From an uncultured Armatimonadota bacterium (GTDB taxonomy: Bacteria; Armatimonadota; Fimbriimonadia; Fimbriimonadales; Fimbriimonadaceae), in assembly GCA_903904815.1 (NCBI GenBank), contig CAIVDU010000034.1, forward strand, positions 1 to 64,000: a stretch of DNA of 64,000 nt, written 5' to 3'. The translations under genes and the position numbers were made by a program. Each line of letters opens with the position of its first letter. Within the stretch, counting starts at the first letter, position 1. Shown here piece after piece: positions 16,528-25,895 of this stretch. Under the pieces are notes generated by a model. It was not told the origin of the DNA. It was given only the letters and a program-made list of their open reading frames with translations, and did no database searches.

Positions 16528-17919
16528 ATGAGTAGCAAAGCAAACCCGATGTGGGGAGGCCAATTTGCGGTTGGCATGGCGGACACGATGCAGCGAATCA
16601 ATGCATCTATCGGATTCGACCAGAAGATGTATTCCCAAGACATCGCAGGTTCGATCGCCCACGCCGCGATGCTCGCCAAAGTCGGAATCTTGACGACTCA
16701 GGAATCAGAGACAATCATTGCCGGACTTCGGGTGGTCCTACAGGAGATGGAGTTGGGAATGTTTGAGTTCAAGGTTGAACTTGAGGACATTCATATGAAT
16801 GTTGAGTCTCGGCTATCAGAATTGATCGGCGACATCTCCGGCAAACTACACACGGCAAGATCTCGAAATGATCAAGTGGCGTTGGACTTTCGGATGTTTG
16901 TGCGCGATGCCCTGTTTGCGATGAACCAAGAGCTGACCTCCCTGCTTTTGGCTCTGTTGCAGAGAGCAGAGGAGTTCGCAGACACAATCATTCCAGGCTT
17001 CACTCACCTTCAAACGGCTCAGCCCGTCACCCTTGGACATCACCTGATGGCTTATCTGGAAATGGTCATTCGGGACAAGGGCAGAATCGAAAGTCTTCTT
17101 ACACGGATGAACGAATGCCCCCTCGGCGCCGCCGCACTCGCTGGAACGTCGTTCCCGATCGATCGTCACCTGACTGCCGAACTATTGGGCTTCGATCACC
17201 CCTGCCGCAACTCGCTCGACGCCGTATCGGATCGAGACTTTGCCCTTGAGTTCCTGAGCACGGCTTCGATATGTAGCATGCATCTATCCCGTCTCGCCGA
17301 AGAACTCGTGAACTGGTCGAGTACTCCCTGGGGCTTCATTCGCCTCTCGGACATGTTCTCAACTGGTAGCTCGATCATGCCCCAGAAGCGAAATCCCGAC
17401 GCCGCCGAGTTGGTCCGAGGAAAGATGGGCCGAATCGCCGGTGGGTGGACGTCCCTGCTGATGACCATGAAGGGCTTGCCGCTGACCTACAACAAGGACA
17501 TGCAGGAAGATAAGGAGCCGGTTTTCGAGGCCTATGAGCAGTGGCGAATCTGCGTGCAGGTGATGACAGGCATGGTGGGCGACTTTACGGTGAATGCGCC
17601 TCGAATGCGCGAAGTGGCCGCTCAAGGATATGCCACGGCCACCGATCTTGCCGACTGGTTAGTTCGAACACTTCAACTTCCCTTCCGACAGGCACACCAC
17701 GTGACGGCTCGGATCGTGAAAGCGGCCAATGAGGCTGGCTGTGAACTGGTGGATCTCCCTCTTGCGTTGATGCAAGAGGTCGAACCGAGAATTACTCAGG
17801 AAGTGTACGGTGTCCTTACCGTCGAAGCTTCGGTCGCGAGTCGGCAAAGCTTCGGAGGAACCTCACCGGTGAGGGTCCGGGAAGCGATTGCCGCTGCTCG
17901 GGCAACCTACGGCCCATAG
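16528..17919 (+). CDS. argH: Argininosuccinate lyase
   Basis: Last step of arginine synthesis: argininosuccinate to arginine and fumarate, as a cytoplasmic tetramer. 463 aa, normal. Seen: WGGQF near the N-terminus, [18 protein letters not shown] near 110, [16 protein letters not shown] near 155 with the catalytic His-bearing segment, and the fumarase/aspartase superfamily signature [12 protein letters not shown] near 285 on the mobile loop with the catalytic Ser. FAL-type C-terminal helices follow. No other arg gene is adjacent. The start is the ATG giving the standard N-terminus; no strong ribosome-binding site is visible. The gene ends 1 nt before the convergent DUF1801 gene. Confidence 0.97.
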   Translation: MSSKANPMWGGQFAVGMADTMQRINASIGFDQKMYSQDIAGSIAHAAMLAKVGILTTQESETIIAGLRVVLQEMELGMFEFKVELEDIHMNVESRLSELIGDISGKLHTARSRNDQVALDFRMFVRDALFAMNQELTSLLLALLQRAEEFADTIIPGFTHLQTAQPVTLGHHLMAYLEMVIRDKGRIESLLTRMNECPLGAAALAGTSFPIDRHLTAELLGFDHPCRNSLDAVSDRDFALEFLSTASICSMHLSRLAEELVNWSSTPWGFIRLSDMFSTGSSIMPQKRNPDAAELVRGKMGRIAGGWTSLLMTMKGLPLTYNKDMQEDKEPVFEAYEQWRICVQVMTGMVGDFTVNAPRMREVAAQGYATATDLADWLVRTLQLPFRQAHHVTARIVKAANEAGCELVDLPLALMQEVEPRITQEVYGVLTVEASVASRQSFGGTSPVRVREAIAAARATYGP

Positions 17920-17920
17920 T

Positions 17921-18382
17921 TCAAGAAGGACGCCTCTTGGGGCCGTCGTAGATCTTGATCACTCGTGAGGGCGGCGAGGGATCTTCGCGACCCGCAGCCA
18001 GAGCCGAAGCCTGAAGGATCAATTCCTCGATATACGGATCATGGAGTGTTTGCTCCGACTTGAGGCGAATATGTCTAACTTGGTTGCCTTGTCCCTTCAG
18101 CCGTCGTTCTGGATCGTCGAGTTTGGCGCCCCAACCGAACACGAGGGTGACGTGGTCGCCGTAAACGGCGATATTTACGAAGATGTCCCTGGTTTTAGGA
18201 GTGTAGGAGAAGCCGGCACAAACGGCGGCAGTGGCATCGAAATGCAGTTCCGTGACGGGCCAGAGGAGCCTAAGAAGCGTCTCACGGCACCTGAGAGCTT
18301 GCTCCTGCACGCCTTCTGGGTAAGGCGCCAGGAATTCGACCAATTCAATCGGTTCCTCTCGGCAATAGTCGTCACCTTTCAT
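17921..18382 (-). CDS. DUF1801-like protein
   Basis: 153 aa. Pattern of the DUF1801 (YdhG/YjbR-adjacent) fold: an N-terminal helix with a Pro-Glu pair (LAPYPEGVQEQALRCRETLL), a central FDATAAVCAGFSYTPKTRDIFVNIAVYGDHVTLVFGWG strand block, then LDDPERRLKGQGNQVRHIRL and a C-terminal helix. The reading frame stays open upstream to 18589, but that part is Arg/Ser-rich and unlike the family, and the ATG at 18382 has GGAAG about 9 nt upstream, so the shorter start is preferred. DUF1801 proteins are small cytoplasmic proteins of unknown function. Convergent with argH. Confidence 0.72.
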   Translation of the reverse strand: MKGDDYCREEPIELVEFLAPYPEGVQEQALRCRETLLRLLWPVTELHFDATAAVCAGFSYTPKTRDIFVNIAVYGDHVTLVFGWGAKLDDPERRLKGQGNQVRHIRLKSEQTLHDPYIEELILQASALAAGREDPSPPSRVIKIYDGPKRRPS

Positions 18383-18527
18383 TTTGAAAACTTCCGAGGT
18401 TAGAGACGCAACCGGAACCTCAGTCGGAGCATCTACATCAGTCGTGGCGTAGCCGTGGGCTCCTGTCCAAGACCGTGGCTGACCAACGCCTCGAAATTTC
18501 AGTGACCCCACGTCGATTCGCCGGAGG

Positions 18528-18845
18528 CTATTTGCGTGGGAACTTGACCTTCTTTTGAAGCTGAGCGTGCTCCTCTTGTAGCGACTCATGCTTTGCGCGG
18601 AGTTGTTCAGTCACTCGTTCAGCTTGTTCGGACGCCTTCTTCTGAGTGGCGATCTTCGCCCGAAGCCGTTCCTTGTCTTTTCGCAGTTCTTCGGCCTGGT
18701 TTTCGGCGGCAATTTTCGCCTTTTGAAGAGCAGCAACCTTGGCTTGGAGCTGGCTGTTCTCTTTTTTCAAGACTTCCAACTGACTCTGGAGGTTTGCTTT
18801 GCTCGAAATGAGTACAGCGTAGGCACGGCGCAGAATGGGTTTCAT
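18528..18845 (-). CDS. Small coiled-coil protein
   Basis: 105 aa. From about residue 15 to 98 it is one continuous heptad-rich coiled coil dominated by Leu, Gln, Glu, Lys and Ala (for example LQSQLEVLKKENSQLQAKV), ending in the basic tail KVKFPRK. The first 14 residues (MKPILRRAYAVLIS) are basic and mildly hydrophobic, perhaps a membrane-associating segment. The frame is open upstream to 18941, but that would overlap the end of the next minus-strand gene; the ATG at 18845 is preferred. Looks like a structural or adaptor protein; no family recognised. Confidence 0.6.
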   Translation of the reverse strand: MKPILRRAYAVLISSKANLQSQLEVLKKENSQLQAKVAALQKAKIAAENQAEELRKDKERLRAKIATQKKASEQAERVTEQLRAKHESLQEEHAQLQKKVKFPRK

Positions 18846-18912
18846 GAGTTGAAACGCCGTGGAATATCCGACGCACGAGTAGTGTATCGAACTGCTAGCC
18901 GGGGACGCACAG

Positions 18913-20805
18913 TTAAAGCCGCCGCGAAACTCGTTCACCACGAGCCTCTAGCACGTCCGAGTTCCCATCCGATAATCGAGCCCAACCGGGCCCTGCTTCA
19001 ACGGTGTACCTCCGACCATGAATTGGGACGTTTTTCAGGACGAGCGTGGAGGTCTGGGCGCCGTTCAGCGTGACTCGTCCGTCCGCCTCGATGGCACAGA
19101 TACTCTCGAGACCGACGAGGTTCATCAGGGCGCCCCAGGTGTAGTGTTTATCCCCCATCACAACCCCTTGGTCACTTCGAAAGTTCTCTCCGCACCAACC
19201 TCGTTGGGTCCAGTTTCGCATGAACAATTCCACGTTCTTGGACGCGAACTCGGCCTCAAGCCCAGGTGACGCATAGCGATGGAGACCCTGAAACACAAGG
19301 AAATTGACGGGGGCCCAAACGGTCCCGTGCCAATAGCCTTGGTCTGGCCAGGCTGGGTCGTCGTAGGAGACCGTCGGGAGAATCCAACGTCCCCAGAACT
19401 TCTTGGGGTCCGTCATGACGGAGATGACAGACTTGGCCTGAGCTCGCGAAGGGGCGCCGCAAATCAAGGGATAGAAGTTCATCGGCGTGAGCCGCGTTAG
19501 GAACTGGCCACCCTTCGAATCCCACTTGCGACTGCAGTACATCCCGAGGGCGGGATTCCACAGACGTTCGTTGATGCGTTTATTGGTTTCGTCGTGTTCC
19601 TTGCGGAGCGCCTTGGCGTTTACGTGATCTCCGACCGCGTCCGCGATATGAGCCAAGTTTTCGGCATCCATCGACCACAGGGCATTCAGGTCCACCGCGT
19701 CCGTATCAAGTGTCGAGCCGACCATTTCTGAGTCGGCATATTGAGGGGTGTCATCCCAGCCGGTCTCCCACAGCGCTCCCTGCTTCCCTGCCTTATCGCT
19801 TCCCCACTCCAACAGGCCGTTGTGGTCTCCGTCTCGGAACTTTGGCCACCAACGATGCCATGCGAGCAGGCGCGGATAGACCTCCCTGAGGAAATCGGTG
19901 TCCGGCCAACGTTGGTGCATCTTCCAGATGCAGAGGCTTCCAACCGGAGGTTGGGATCGGTCGTTGGACGCTCGTCCATTATCGAACTGCCAATGACCGA
20001 AATTAGGGACAAGCCCCTCCGGGGTTTGCCAACTCAAAATCGCACGGACGGTTTCTCGAGCCGTCTTTGGATCGTCGAGTGAAGCGAGAGCGCCATTGAA
20101 GAAGCTGTCCCAGCAAAAGTAAGGCGCGTTGTTCGGATTTCCGCCTGCCCAGCCTCTCGATACCGAGTGCGCAATGCGATCCTCATCGCTCGCGTAGATT
20201 CGACTGTTGTTGAGATTGGAAGGGATCGCAGAGAGGAAGTCGCCCCAGTCGCCAGTTGAAGTTGGCATCGTCGCCGCGTAAGCGTCTCGGGCCCGGTCTA
20301 GTGCGGCGTCAATCTTCGAGTTGGTAACTTCCTGGACTCCGCCGAAGGTGAAGTGGGTGGGATGTAGTCGATCCACGCTGACCGTCACGCCCTGCGCATC
20401 GCTTGTCGTAGGGGGTGGTTGGCAAGCGAAGATCGCACGGTTGCCTCCCGAGACCGCGACACAGCCAAGTGGATTCAAGGTGTATTCGGTTCGAACGTCG
20501 GGCCAGGATTGCTTGAGCTGAACCTTCACTTGGATGGCTTGTTCAGAGGTCAACCGCCCAACGGCCATGTCCCGAACCCGCCCCCATTCGAGCGTCACCG
20601 GCTTTCCGTCAATCGTCAAATCCTGACGATGGTAGGATTCATCGGGCGCGGCAACGCCAGCGACATAGTCACCGCCAAAGTCGATAACGGCCGCCGACTT
20701 AGGGCTCCAGACGATGGAGATGCCGTTGGGCGAAGTGACAAGAAAGTTGCCGATCCGAACGTTCTGGGGAACCATCGCGAGCAACACCGCTCCCGTGCAT
20801 AGCAT
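18913..20805 (-). CDS. GH63/MGH1-like (alpha/alpha)6-barrel glycoside hydrolase, probably secreted
   Basis: 630 aa. The hydrophobic N-terminus (MLCTGAVLLAMV) may be a short signal peptide. Residues about 20-190 form a beta-rich N-terminal domain. From about 200 the (alpha/alpha)6 barrel begins: PYFCWDSFFNGALASL near 230, SWQTPEGLVPNF, PPVGSLCIWKMHQ, LLEWGSDKAGKQGALWETGWDDTPQY near 340-365 (two acidic residues in a GH63-type pattern), and WPDQGYWHGTVWAPVNFLV near 500. This order matches MGH1-type/GH63 enzymes (glucosidase or mannosylglycerate-hydrolase-like). Substrate cannot be read from the sequence. The start is supported by TATTGT 6 nt upstream. It shares a 77-nt divergent intergenic region with the beta-helix gene. 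Confidence 0.85.
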   Translation of the reverse strand: MLCTGAVLLAMVPQNVRIGNFLVTSPNGISIVWSPKSAAVIDFGGDYVAGVAAPDESYHRQDLTIDGKPVTLEWGRVRDMAVGRLTSEQAIQVKVQLKQSWPDVRTEYTLNPLGCVAVSGGNRAIFACQPPPTTSDAQGVTVSVDRLHPTHFTFGGVQEVTNSKIDAALDRARDAYAATMPTSTGDWGDFLSAIPSNLNNSRIYASDEDRIAHSVSRGWAGGNPNNAPYFCWDSFFNGALASLDDPKTARETVRAILSWQTPEGLVPNFGHWQFDNGRASNDRSQPPVGSLCIWKMHQRWPDTDFLREVYPRLLAWHRWWPKFRDGDHNGLLEWGSDKAGKQGALWETGWDDTPQYADSEMVGSTLDTDAVDLNALWSMDAENLAHIADAVGDHVNAKALRKEHDETNKRINERLWNPALGMYCSRKWDSKGGQFLTRLTPMNFYPLICGAPSRAQAKSVISVMTDPKKFWGRWILPTVSYDDPAWPDQGYWHGTVWAPVNFLVFQGLHRYASPGLEAEFASKNVELFMRNWTQRGWCGENFRSDQGVVMGDKHYTWGALMNLVGLESICAIEADGRVTLNGAQTSTLVLKNVPIHGRRYTVEAGPGWARLSDGNSDVLEARGERVSRRL

Positions 20806-20811
20806 GGGCTG

Positions 20812-20817
20812 ACAATA
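20812..20817 (-). promoter_or_regulatory. Putative -10 hexamer (TATTGT) of a leaderless gene
   Basis: On the minus strand TATTGT ends 6 nt before the ATG at 20805. Half of a compact divergent promoter pair with the element at 20871. Confidence 0.5.
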
Positions 20818-20870
20818 CCCCTATGAAGGCTCACAGGCGCATCATGGATCTCAGTTCATGCAATCGTGGG

Positions 20871-20876
20871 TAGGCT
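20871..20876 (+). promoter_or_regulatory. Putative -10 hexamer (TAGGCT) of a leaderless gene
   Basis: TAGGCT ends exactly 6 nt before the ATG at 20883, with no Shine-Dalgarno. Confidence 0.5.
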
Positions 20877-20882
20877 CGCCTC

Positions 20883-22808
20883 ATGCTTCCCCTCATGGGT
20901 TTCGTCAGCGCCGATGCGATCTACGTTTCTGCGAAAGGTATCGATGGTTGGTCGGGTACGCGTTCGCACCCGGTGGCAACGATAGCCAGGGCGATTGAAT
21001 TGGCTCGGGAAGGTCACGTACATCGAGTCGTCGTCGGCCCCGGTGAGTATCCACAAGAAGATTCAATCACCCTCGACTCCCGAGATTCCGGACTGACGAT
21101 TGAAGCAATGAAGGGCGCCCGCCCCCTCGTCACCGGCGCGGTCGTCATATCTTCTGCCTCGATAAGGTTGAGCACGGACCTCGACCTTCAGCGCCGAGTG
21201 AAGTCTCTCGATTCGAAAGCGGAAGCATATCGCATCGATCTTAAATCGATTCCCTCTCTATCCTTTTCGCCATTCACGCCCTACGGGTTTCCACGACCGA
21301 TCATCGCAGGCCCTTCGGAACTATTCGGCGGCTCATCACCCATGACGATCGCCCGTTGGCCGAACGAAGGATTCACGACGATCAAATCCGTTCGAGAGCC
21401 GGGAAATGGCGAGTACGAACATGACAAACCAGCCCGGCGTCCGGTTTTCTCGGCAGTCACCGACCGGGCAAAGCTGTGGAAATCCATCGACAACGCATGG
21501 CTGTTCGGCTACTGGAAATTCGATTGGGCGGACGAGACGATCAAGCTGCGCTCGGTCGACCCTCAAACCGGTGAGATCACTCTTGAGACTCCCCACACCT
21601 ACGGCGTGGACCCTGGAGTTCCGTTTTATGTGGAGAACCTGCCTGAGGAGCTTGATGCCGTCGGTGAATATTACGCCGACCCACAACAGTCAACGGTGGA
21701 CTTTGTCGCCGAGAGTGGCAAGCCCGCGGTCTATCGATTATCGAGACTCGGGAAGCCATTGATCACACTCAACCACGCAGACCGAGTGACTCTTCGCGGC
21801 CTAGACTTCGCCTATTCTCGCGGGGATGGCGCGAATCTCGAATCGTGTGCCAGCACCCAACTCGAAGGCTGCCGATTTTACAACCTCGGCGAGCGTGGCG
21901 CGATCATTAATAACGGGAGCGATTCTGGACTTGAGGGATGTGACGTCTGGAATACAGGAGAAGGCGGTGTCGTTTTAAGCGGAGGCGACCGTGCTAGTCT
22001 TCGGCCAGCTCACTTGTTTGTCGACAACTGCGACATCCACAACTATCAGCGCCGGAGCCAAACCTATCGGCCAGGGGTCATGATCTCCGGCGTGGGAAAC
22101 CGCGTTTACCATTGCGCGATTCACGACGCTCCTCACTCGGCAATCATTTTCGGTGGCAATGATCATGTGATTGAGAAGAATGAGTTCTATCGCACGATCT
22201 CGCGGACCGGGGATGGTGGCGTGGTTTACACGGGTCGAGACTGGACAGCTCGTGGGACTGAAATTCGTTACAACTATTTCCACGACAACATCGGACTGAG
22301 CAAGTGGGAACCGGCGATCTACTTCGACGATCTCGCTTCGGGCCTCAAGGCAATTGGGAACGTCATTGAACGATGCCACTGGGGTTTCTTAATTGGAGGC
22401 GGACGTGACAACTTGCTAGCTGAAAACAAGCTCATTGACTGCAAATTAGGGTTCGACTGTGACGCACGCGGGCTGGGATGGGCGAAGACATCCAAGCCGA
22501 CCATGATGGACAGACTGAATGCAGTGCCATACGAGGGCAGCGTCTGGAAGACCGCCTACCCTTCCCTCGGGCAAATCTTAGATTCTGATCCTATGGCCCC
22601 GGCCGGAAACGTCATCCGAGACAATCTCCTGATCCGTAGCGGCAAGCTCAAAGACCGAGTGGAGGCGCCGTTTGACAAGACCACGCTTTGGACCAACAAT
22701 AACGATCAATCCAGCATCACCAAACCCACTTCATTTAAGCCTCGGATTAGCCATTGGGGGCTCCTCAATGATCCGATTCGGAAGACGTTACCATCCTCAT
22801 TCAAGTGA
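20883..22808 (+). CDS. Right-handed parallel beta-helix protein, probable polysaccharide-active enzyme
   Basis: 641 aa. The opening IYVSAKGIDGWSGTRSHPVATIARAIE (after a very short hydrophobic lead) is the typical start of secreted parallel beta-helix proteins, and VVVGPGEYPQEDSITL begins the first coil. Residues about 300-560 carry helical-rung repeats with Asn/Gly/Cys ladders (CRFYNLGERGAIINNGS, CDVWNTGEGGVVLSGG, HNYFH-type NYFHDNIG). The overall plan (N-terminal helix start, a middle domain with WDNEGF-like WPNEGF, then the main helix) recalls GH141 and related beta-helix hydrolases, but I cannot fix the family. The signal peptide is unusually short (about 12 residues). The divergent GH63-like gene suggests a shared carbohydrate target. 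Confidence 0.82.
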   Translation: MLPLMGFVSADAIYVSAKGIDGWSGTRSHPVATIARAIELAREGHVHRVVVGPGEYPQEDSITLDSRDSGLTIEAMKGARPLVTGAVVISSASIRLSTDLDLQRRVKSLDSKAEAYRIDLKSIPSLSFSPFTPYGFPRPIIAGPSELFGGSSPMTIARWPNEGFTTIKSVREPGNGEYEHDKPARRPVFSAVTDRAKLWKSIDNAWLFGYWKFDWADETIKLRSVDPQTGEITLETPHTYGVDPGVPFYVENLPEELDAVGEYYADPQQSTVDFVAESGKPAVYRLSRLGKPLITLNHADRVTLRGLDFAYSRGDGANLESCASTQLEGCRFYNLGERGAIINNGSDSGLEGCDVWNTGEGGVVLSGGDRASLRPAHLFVDNCDIHNYQRRSQTYRPGVMISGVGNRVYHCAIHDAPHSAIIFGGNDHVIEKNEFYRTISRTGDGGVVYTGRDWTARGTEIRYNYFHDNIGLSKWEPAIYFDDLASGLKAIGNVIERCHWGFLIGGGRDNLLAENKLIDCKLGFDCDARGLGWAKTSKPTMMDRLNAVPYEGSVWKTAYPSLGQILDSDPMAPAGNVIRDNLLIRSGKLKDRVEAPFDKTTLWTNNNDQSSITKPTSFKPRISHWGLLNDPIRKTLPSSFK

Positions 22809-22854
22809 GACCCAGCCCCCTCTTGACCAAATCGAGAGGGAAAAAATTTAACGG

Positions 22855-25098
22855 CTAGAGGAGAATTCGCTTCTGAAGCGAGACTTGGTTTGGACCGGAG
22901 GCATCCATTGCCACCCGGATATCGTTCAGGGCGCATATGAACGATAAGGTCGACTCGGCCCCTTCGTTTCGATTGACTCGATCCGGATGGAGGCCATCGT
23001 GACATCCGCCACTCATCGGGTCGTAGACCGGTAACCCCAACGAGTTTGCGCCGAGGAACCAGCGGAATGCCCGGTGAGCTTCCTCGAGCCATATTGGGTC
23101 TGCGGTGACTTTGTACGCGGAAATACAGGCCGACACGGCGGAGGCCGCTTCGATCGGCTGCTGATCGAAGCGACTTAACTCCGAGCCTCGGCGATAGAAC
23201 CCGTTCGTGCCAATGGGAGCGAACAGTCCAGAAGGCGTTGATTGAAGGTTCATAAGCCAAGCCAACGATTTCAAACCCGCATCCAAAAACTGATGATTGA
23301 CGATTGCTTCACCGGCGAGTAACAGCGCTTGGGATATCCGAGCGTTACCATAGGTTGCGCCCTCCTCGAACCAGGGCCAATCCTCTGATGCGCTGACCTC
23401 GAATTGCTGCCAAATGCGATTCGCCATGGTGTGGCGAAGAACTTGAACGGAATATTCGTGTGGGAAAGCCTGCAAGTATTCCTCAGTGCCAAGCACCGCA
23501 TAGGCCCAAGTGCGAAGACTAGTCGTCTTGTACAGTGCCGGAGCGCTTGTTTCAAAGAGCACCTTGGCGATGTCTCGCCTGGATTGATCCTGGCATCGAT
23601 GGACCATGGCCCCGAGGGACCACACGGACCGACCGTGGGAGTCGTCGGATCCTGCTTCTTCCAGCCAGGTGCGATCATAACCCATGAAGTTCCGAAACCG
23701 TCCGTTCTTGCCATTAAACGCGTACAGAACGAAGCTCAAATACCGGCTCTGAAGCAAGGACAAGTCGTTGCTGAGCGGACCATTTGTCTCCATTTGGGCG
23801 GTGAATAGGAGGGCTCTCGCGTTGTCATCAACGCAATAGCCTTCGGACCGATTCGGGACAGTGAAGGTCGCGTGTTGGATGATTCCTGTGTCATCACTCA
23901 GATCTTTCAGGTGCTTGAGATTCAGGATCGGCAAGGAGTTTTCGAATGGAGATTTCATCGTCGGGGGGCGCACCAACGACTTCAGGCGTTCTGCATTCTC
24001 GCGCTTCGCCCGGGCGAACGAAGCCAAGTAGCAGCGTCCAACCTCTGGCCAAAGCATCTGCTTTCCAAACTGAGCGGCCAGGCGTCCCATCTCATTCCGA
24101 GTCTCGGGGGAAGCCTGAAGTGCCAAGACCGCCTCGGCGATGGAACCGGGGTCGCGAAACTTCACGAGCACGCCGCGGCCGTCGGCCAGTAGTTCCTCGG
24201 CGTACCAGTAAGGCGTGGAGATCACCGCTTTGCCGGCGCCGACCGAATAGGCCAAGGTTCCGGAAGTGATTTGCTTCGGGTTTAGGTAAGGCGTGACGTA
24301 AATGTCCATCGCCGACAGGTATTCGACGAGTTCTTCGGTGCTTACGAACCGGTCGACGAATCGGACGTTTGCTGACACTCCCAATCGCTCCGCCAGGTCA
24401 ACCAGGCTCTCTCGATAGGCTTCGCCAGAGTTTGCCCTGACGTGAGGATGCGTAGCGCCGACCACCACGTAGGTGGCGCCTGGATGCTCAGCGACAATCT
24501 TGGGCATTGCCTCGATGACAAACTGGATCCCCTTATCAGGGGAGAGTAATCCAAAGGTGAGAATCATCGGGCCGTCAATTCGGAGGGTTTCTCGGAACTC
24601 CTTCCCGTGAGACTCTCGGATATCAGGAATTCCGTGAGGAATGAGGTCGATCTTTTCCAGCGGCACCTCATGAACTTCGACGAGGAATCCCACCGCTCGC
24701 TTGCTCATCACGATCACTCGCTCCGAGAGTTGGAGTAACTCATCCAGCACGGCCTTTTGAGACGGGGACGGATCGCGAAGCACGGTATGAAGGGTCGTGA
24801 CGATCGGCATCTTTGCCTCCCGGACTAGGTTCATGAGATAGCATCCGGCATCACCCCCGAAAATTCCATATTCGTGTTGCACGGAGAGAACGTCATATCC
24901 CAGCCGGTTGATGTGGGCGGCGGCCGGACCGTAAGCGGCAGCGTCACAATCGGAAATCTGGTAGCAGACTCGGTCGGGGTATTCGTAGCCGCCGTGGTCG
25001 CTCATCGCAACAGATCCGATCTCGAGGGTGCTATCCAAGTCGGCCAAAGTATTAGCCAAATCAGCGGAGAAGGTCGCGATTCCGCACTGCCGGGGCAA
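22855..25098 (-). CDS. GT4 glycosyltransferase fused to a C-terminal alpha-barrel domain
   Basis: 747 aa from the TTG at 25098. Residues 1-380 are a GT-B glycosyltransferase: QHEYGIFGGDAG, LHTVL, a conserved LIPHGI, FGLLSPDKGIQFVIEAMP near 180 and the donor-site ITSGTLAYSVGAGKAVISTPYWYAEELL near 285. Residues about 400-747 form a helical barrel-like domain (CVDDNARAL near 430, SVWSLGAM, a repeated WLEE pattern) as in other two-domain proteins of this type; its role is unknown, possibly glycan trimming or binding. The conserved N-terminal strand extends upstream of the TTG (codons for ALLGSY directly precede LPRQCGIATF), but no ATG, GTG or TTG occurs before the TGA at 25171-25173, so the true start is unresolved. 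Confidence 0.88.
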   Translation of the reverse strand: MPRQCGIATFSADLANTLADLDSTLEIGSVAMSDHGGYEYPDRVCYQISDCDAAAYGPAAAHINRLGYDVLSVQHEYGIFGGDAGCYLMNLVREAKMPIVTTLHTVLRDPSPSQKAVLDELLQLSERVIVMSKRAVGFLVEVHEVPLEKIDLIPHGIPDIRESHGKEFRETLRIDGPMILTFGLLSPDKGIQFVIEAMPKIVAEHPGATYVVVGATHPHVRANSGEAYRESLVDLAERLGVSANVRFVDRFVSTEELVEYLSAMDIYVTPYLNPKQITSGTLAYSVGAGKAVISTPYWYAEELLADGRGVLVKFRDPGSIAEAVLALQASPETRNEMGRLAAQFGKQMLWPEVGRCYLASFARAKRENAERLKSLVRPPTMKSPFENSLPILNLKHLKDLSDDTGIIQHATFTVPNRSEGYCVDDNARALLFTAQMETNGPLSNDLSLLQSRYLSFVLYAFNGKNGRFRNFMGYDRTWLEEAGSDDSHGRSVWSLGAMVHRCQDQSRRDIAKVLFETSAPALYKTTSLRTWAYAVLGTEEYLQAFPHEYSVQVLRHTMANRIWQQFEVSASEDWPWFEEGATYGNARISQALLLAGEAIVNHQFLDAGLKSLAWLMNLQSTPSGLFAPIGTNGFYRRGSELSRFDQQPIEAASAVSACISAYKVTADPIWLEEAHRAFRWFLGANSLGLPVYDPMSGGCHDGLHPDRVNRNEGAESTLSFICALNDIRVAMDASGPNQVSLQKRILL

Positions 25099-25149
25099 GT
25101 AGCTTCCAAGAAGTGCGATTTGGTGTAGGGGCTTTCGCGAAACCTGGGA

Positions 25150-25260
25150 TCCGTTATATTTTACTATAAATCACTTTACCTGTATTTTGAGACGGTATTT
25201 AGAATAATGACAAAGCTCGTAATTGATACTAAATATAATTTTAGTAATTTACATCTCTGA
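25150..25260 (-). promoter_or_regulatory. AT-rich upstream region of the glycosyltransferase gene with an inverted repeat
   Basis: An AT-rich block unlike its surroundings. It holds a 7-bp perfect inverted repeat, TACTAAA (25227-25233) and TTTAGTA (25240-25246), separated by TATAAT, an operator-like site. Several candidate -10 sequences lie on the minus strand (TATAGT, TAAAAT). AAATCACTTT at 25168-25177 also occurs in the other AT-rich block at 56230-56239. Function is inferred. Confidence 0.4.
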
Positions 25261-25588
25261 GTTTTTGCGCGATTGTTTGGCTCATACGGGTCTGGCTCTG
25301 AGTTCGATGGAAGGGTTCCGGACGAATTACTCTCGATGGCCCACACTCGATCAAGGAATCGTGTGATACTGGGAGAGCAACTTCGTAGAGGGGGTTATCT
25401 GCCCACTCTGTAACGAGTCGATCCGAACAGACCTTCTCACGGTCTCTTCCTTCTTCTCGCGACGCGAATGTTTTGTCTTTCAGAACAGGAGTCCCAGTGA
25501 GAGTCCCGCTCAACTTCCTCTCAATCAGTTCACTTCCGAAACGCGCCGTTGCGGTTCATGGGGCAAGGCTGTGGTTGGGTGAGTCGCG
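25261..25588 (+). other. Intergenic stretch without a supportable gene
   Basis: No recognised gene. A plus-strand frame around 25370-25560 reads protein-like with a CPLC pair (VICPLCNES) but has no standard start codon; the overlapping minus-strand frame has no family features either. Confidence 0.4.
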
Positions 25589-25870
25589 TTGAATGCAGTT
25601 CTCTCCATTGAGATGGAATTGCTTCAGCCCGTTACGGTGACCTCGGCAAGTCAGTTGGAAGGACTGCACCCGAGCCAGATCTCAAGTGTCTCCATTCGGC
25701 TCACGGCAACCGGCGAGGGAGAGGCCACTGAGTCGGTCACGTTTAGCGCGCAAGCCGGCGACGCAAGACTTGCGATTCGCAATCTAGTCGCGCTGGCCCA
25801 GAGATCTCAGCCAGGGGGAACTGTGGTGATGGTCTGGTACCAAGGACGGTCTGAAGAGTTCGTGATCTGA
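25589..25870 (+). CDS. Small protein of unknown function
   Basis: 93 aa from TTG at 25589, or 85 aa from the ATG at 25613. The sequence alternates beta-prone stretches (MELLQPVTVTS, SVSIRLTATGEGEATESVTFSA) with one helix (ARLAIRNLVALAQRSQ) and ends in VVMVWYQGRSEEFVI. It looks like a compact alpha/beta domain without signal peptide or cysteine. Neither start has a clear ribosome-binding site. It probably forms a pair with the lysine-rich small gene 25 nt downstream. No family recognised. Confidence 0.5.
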   Translation: MNAVLSIEMELLQPVTVTSASQLEGLHPSQISSVSIRLTATGEGEATESVTFSAQAGDARLAIRNLVALAQRSQPGGTVVMVWYQGRSEEFVI

Positions 25871-25895
25871 TCCGCCTTCGAGAAAAGTGAAAACC

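Noticed and set aside
25370-25563. Protein-like plus-strand frame with a CPLC pair
   Set aside because: No ATG, GTG or TTG in frame, no overlap with an upstream gene to justify a rare start, and only one CxxC.
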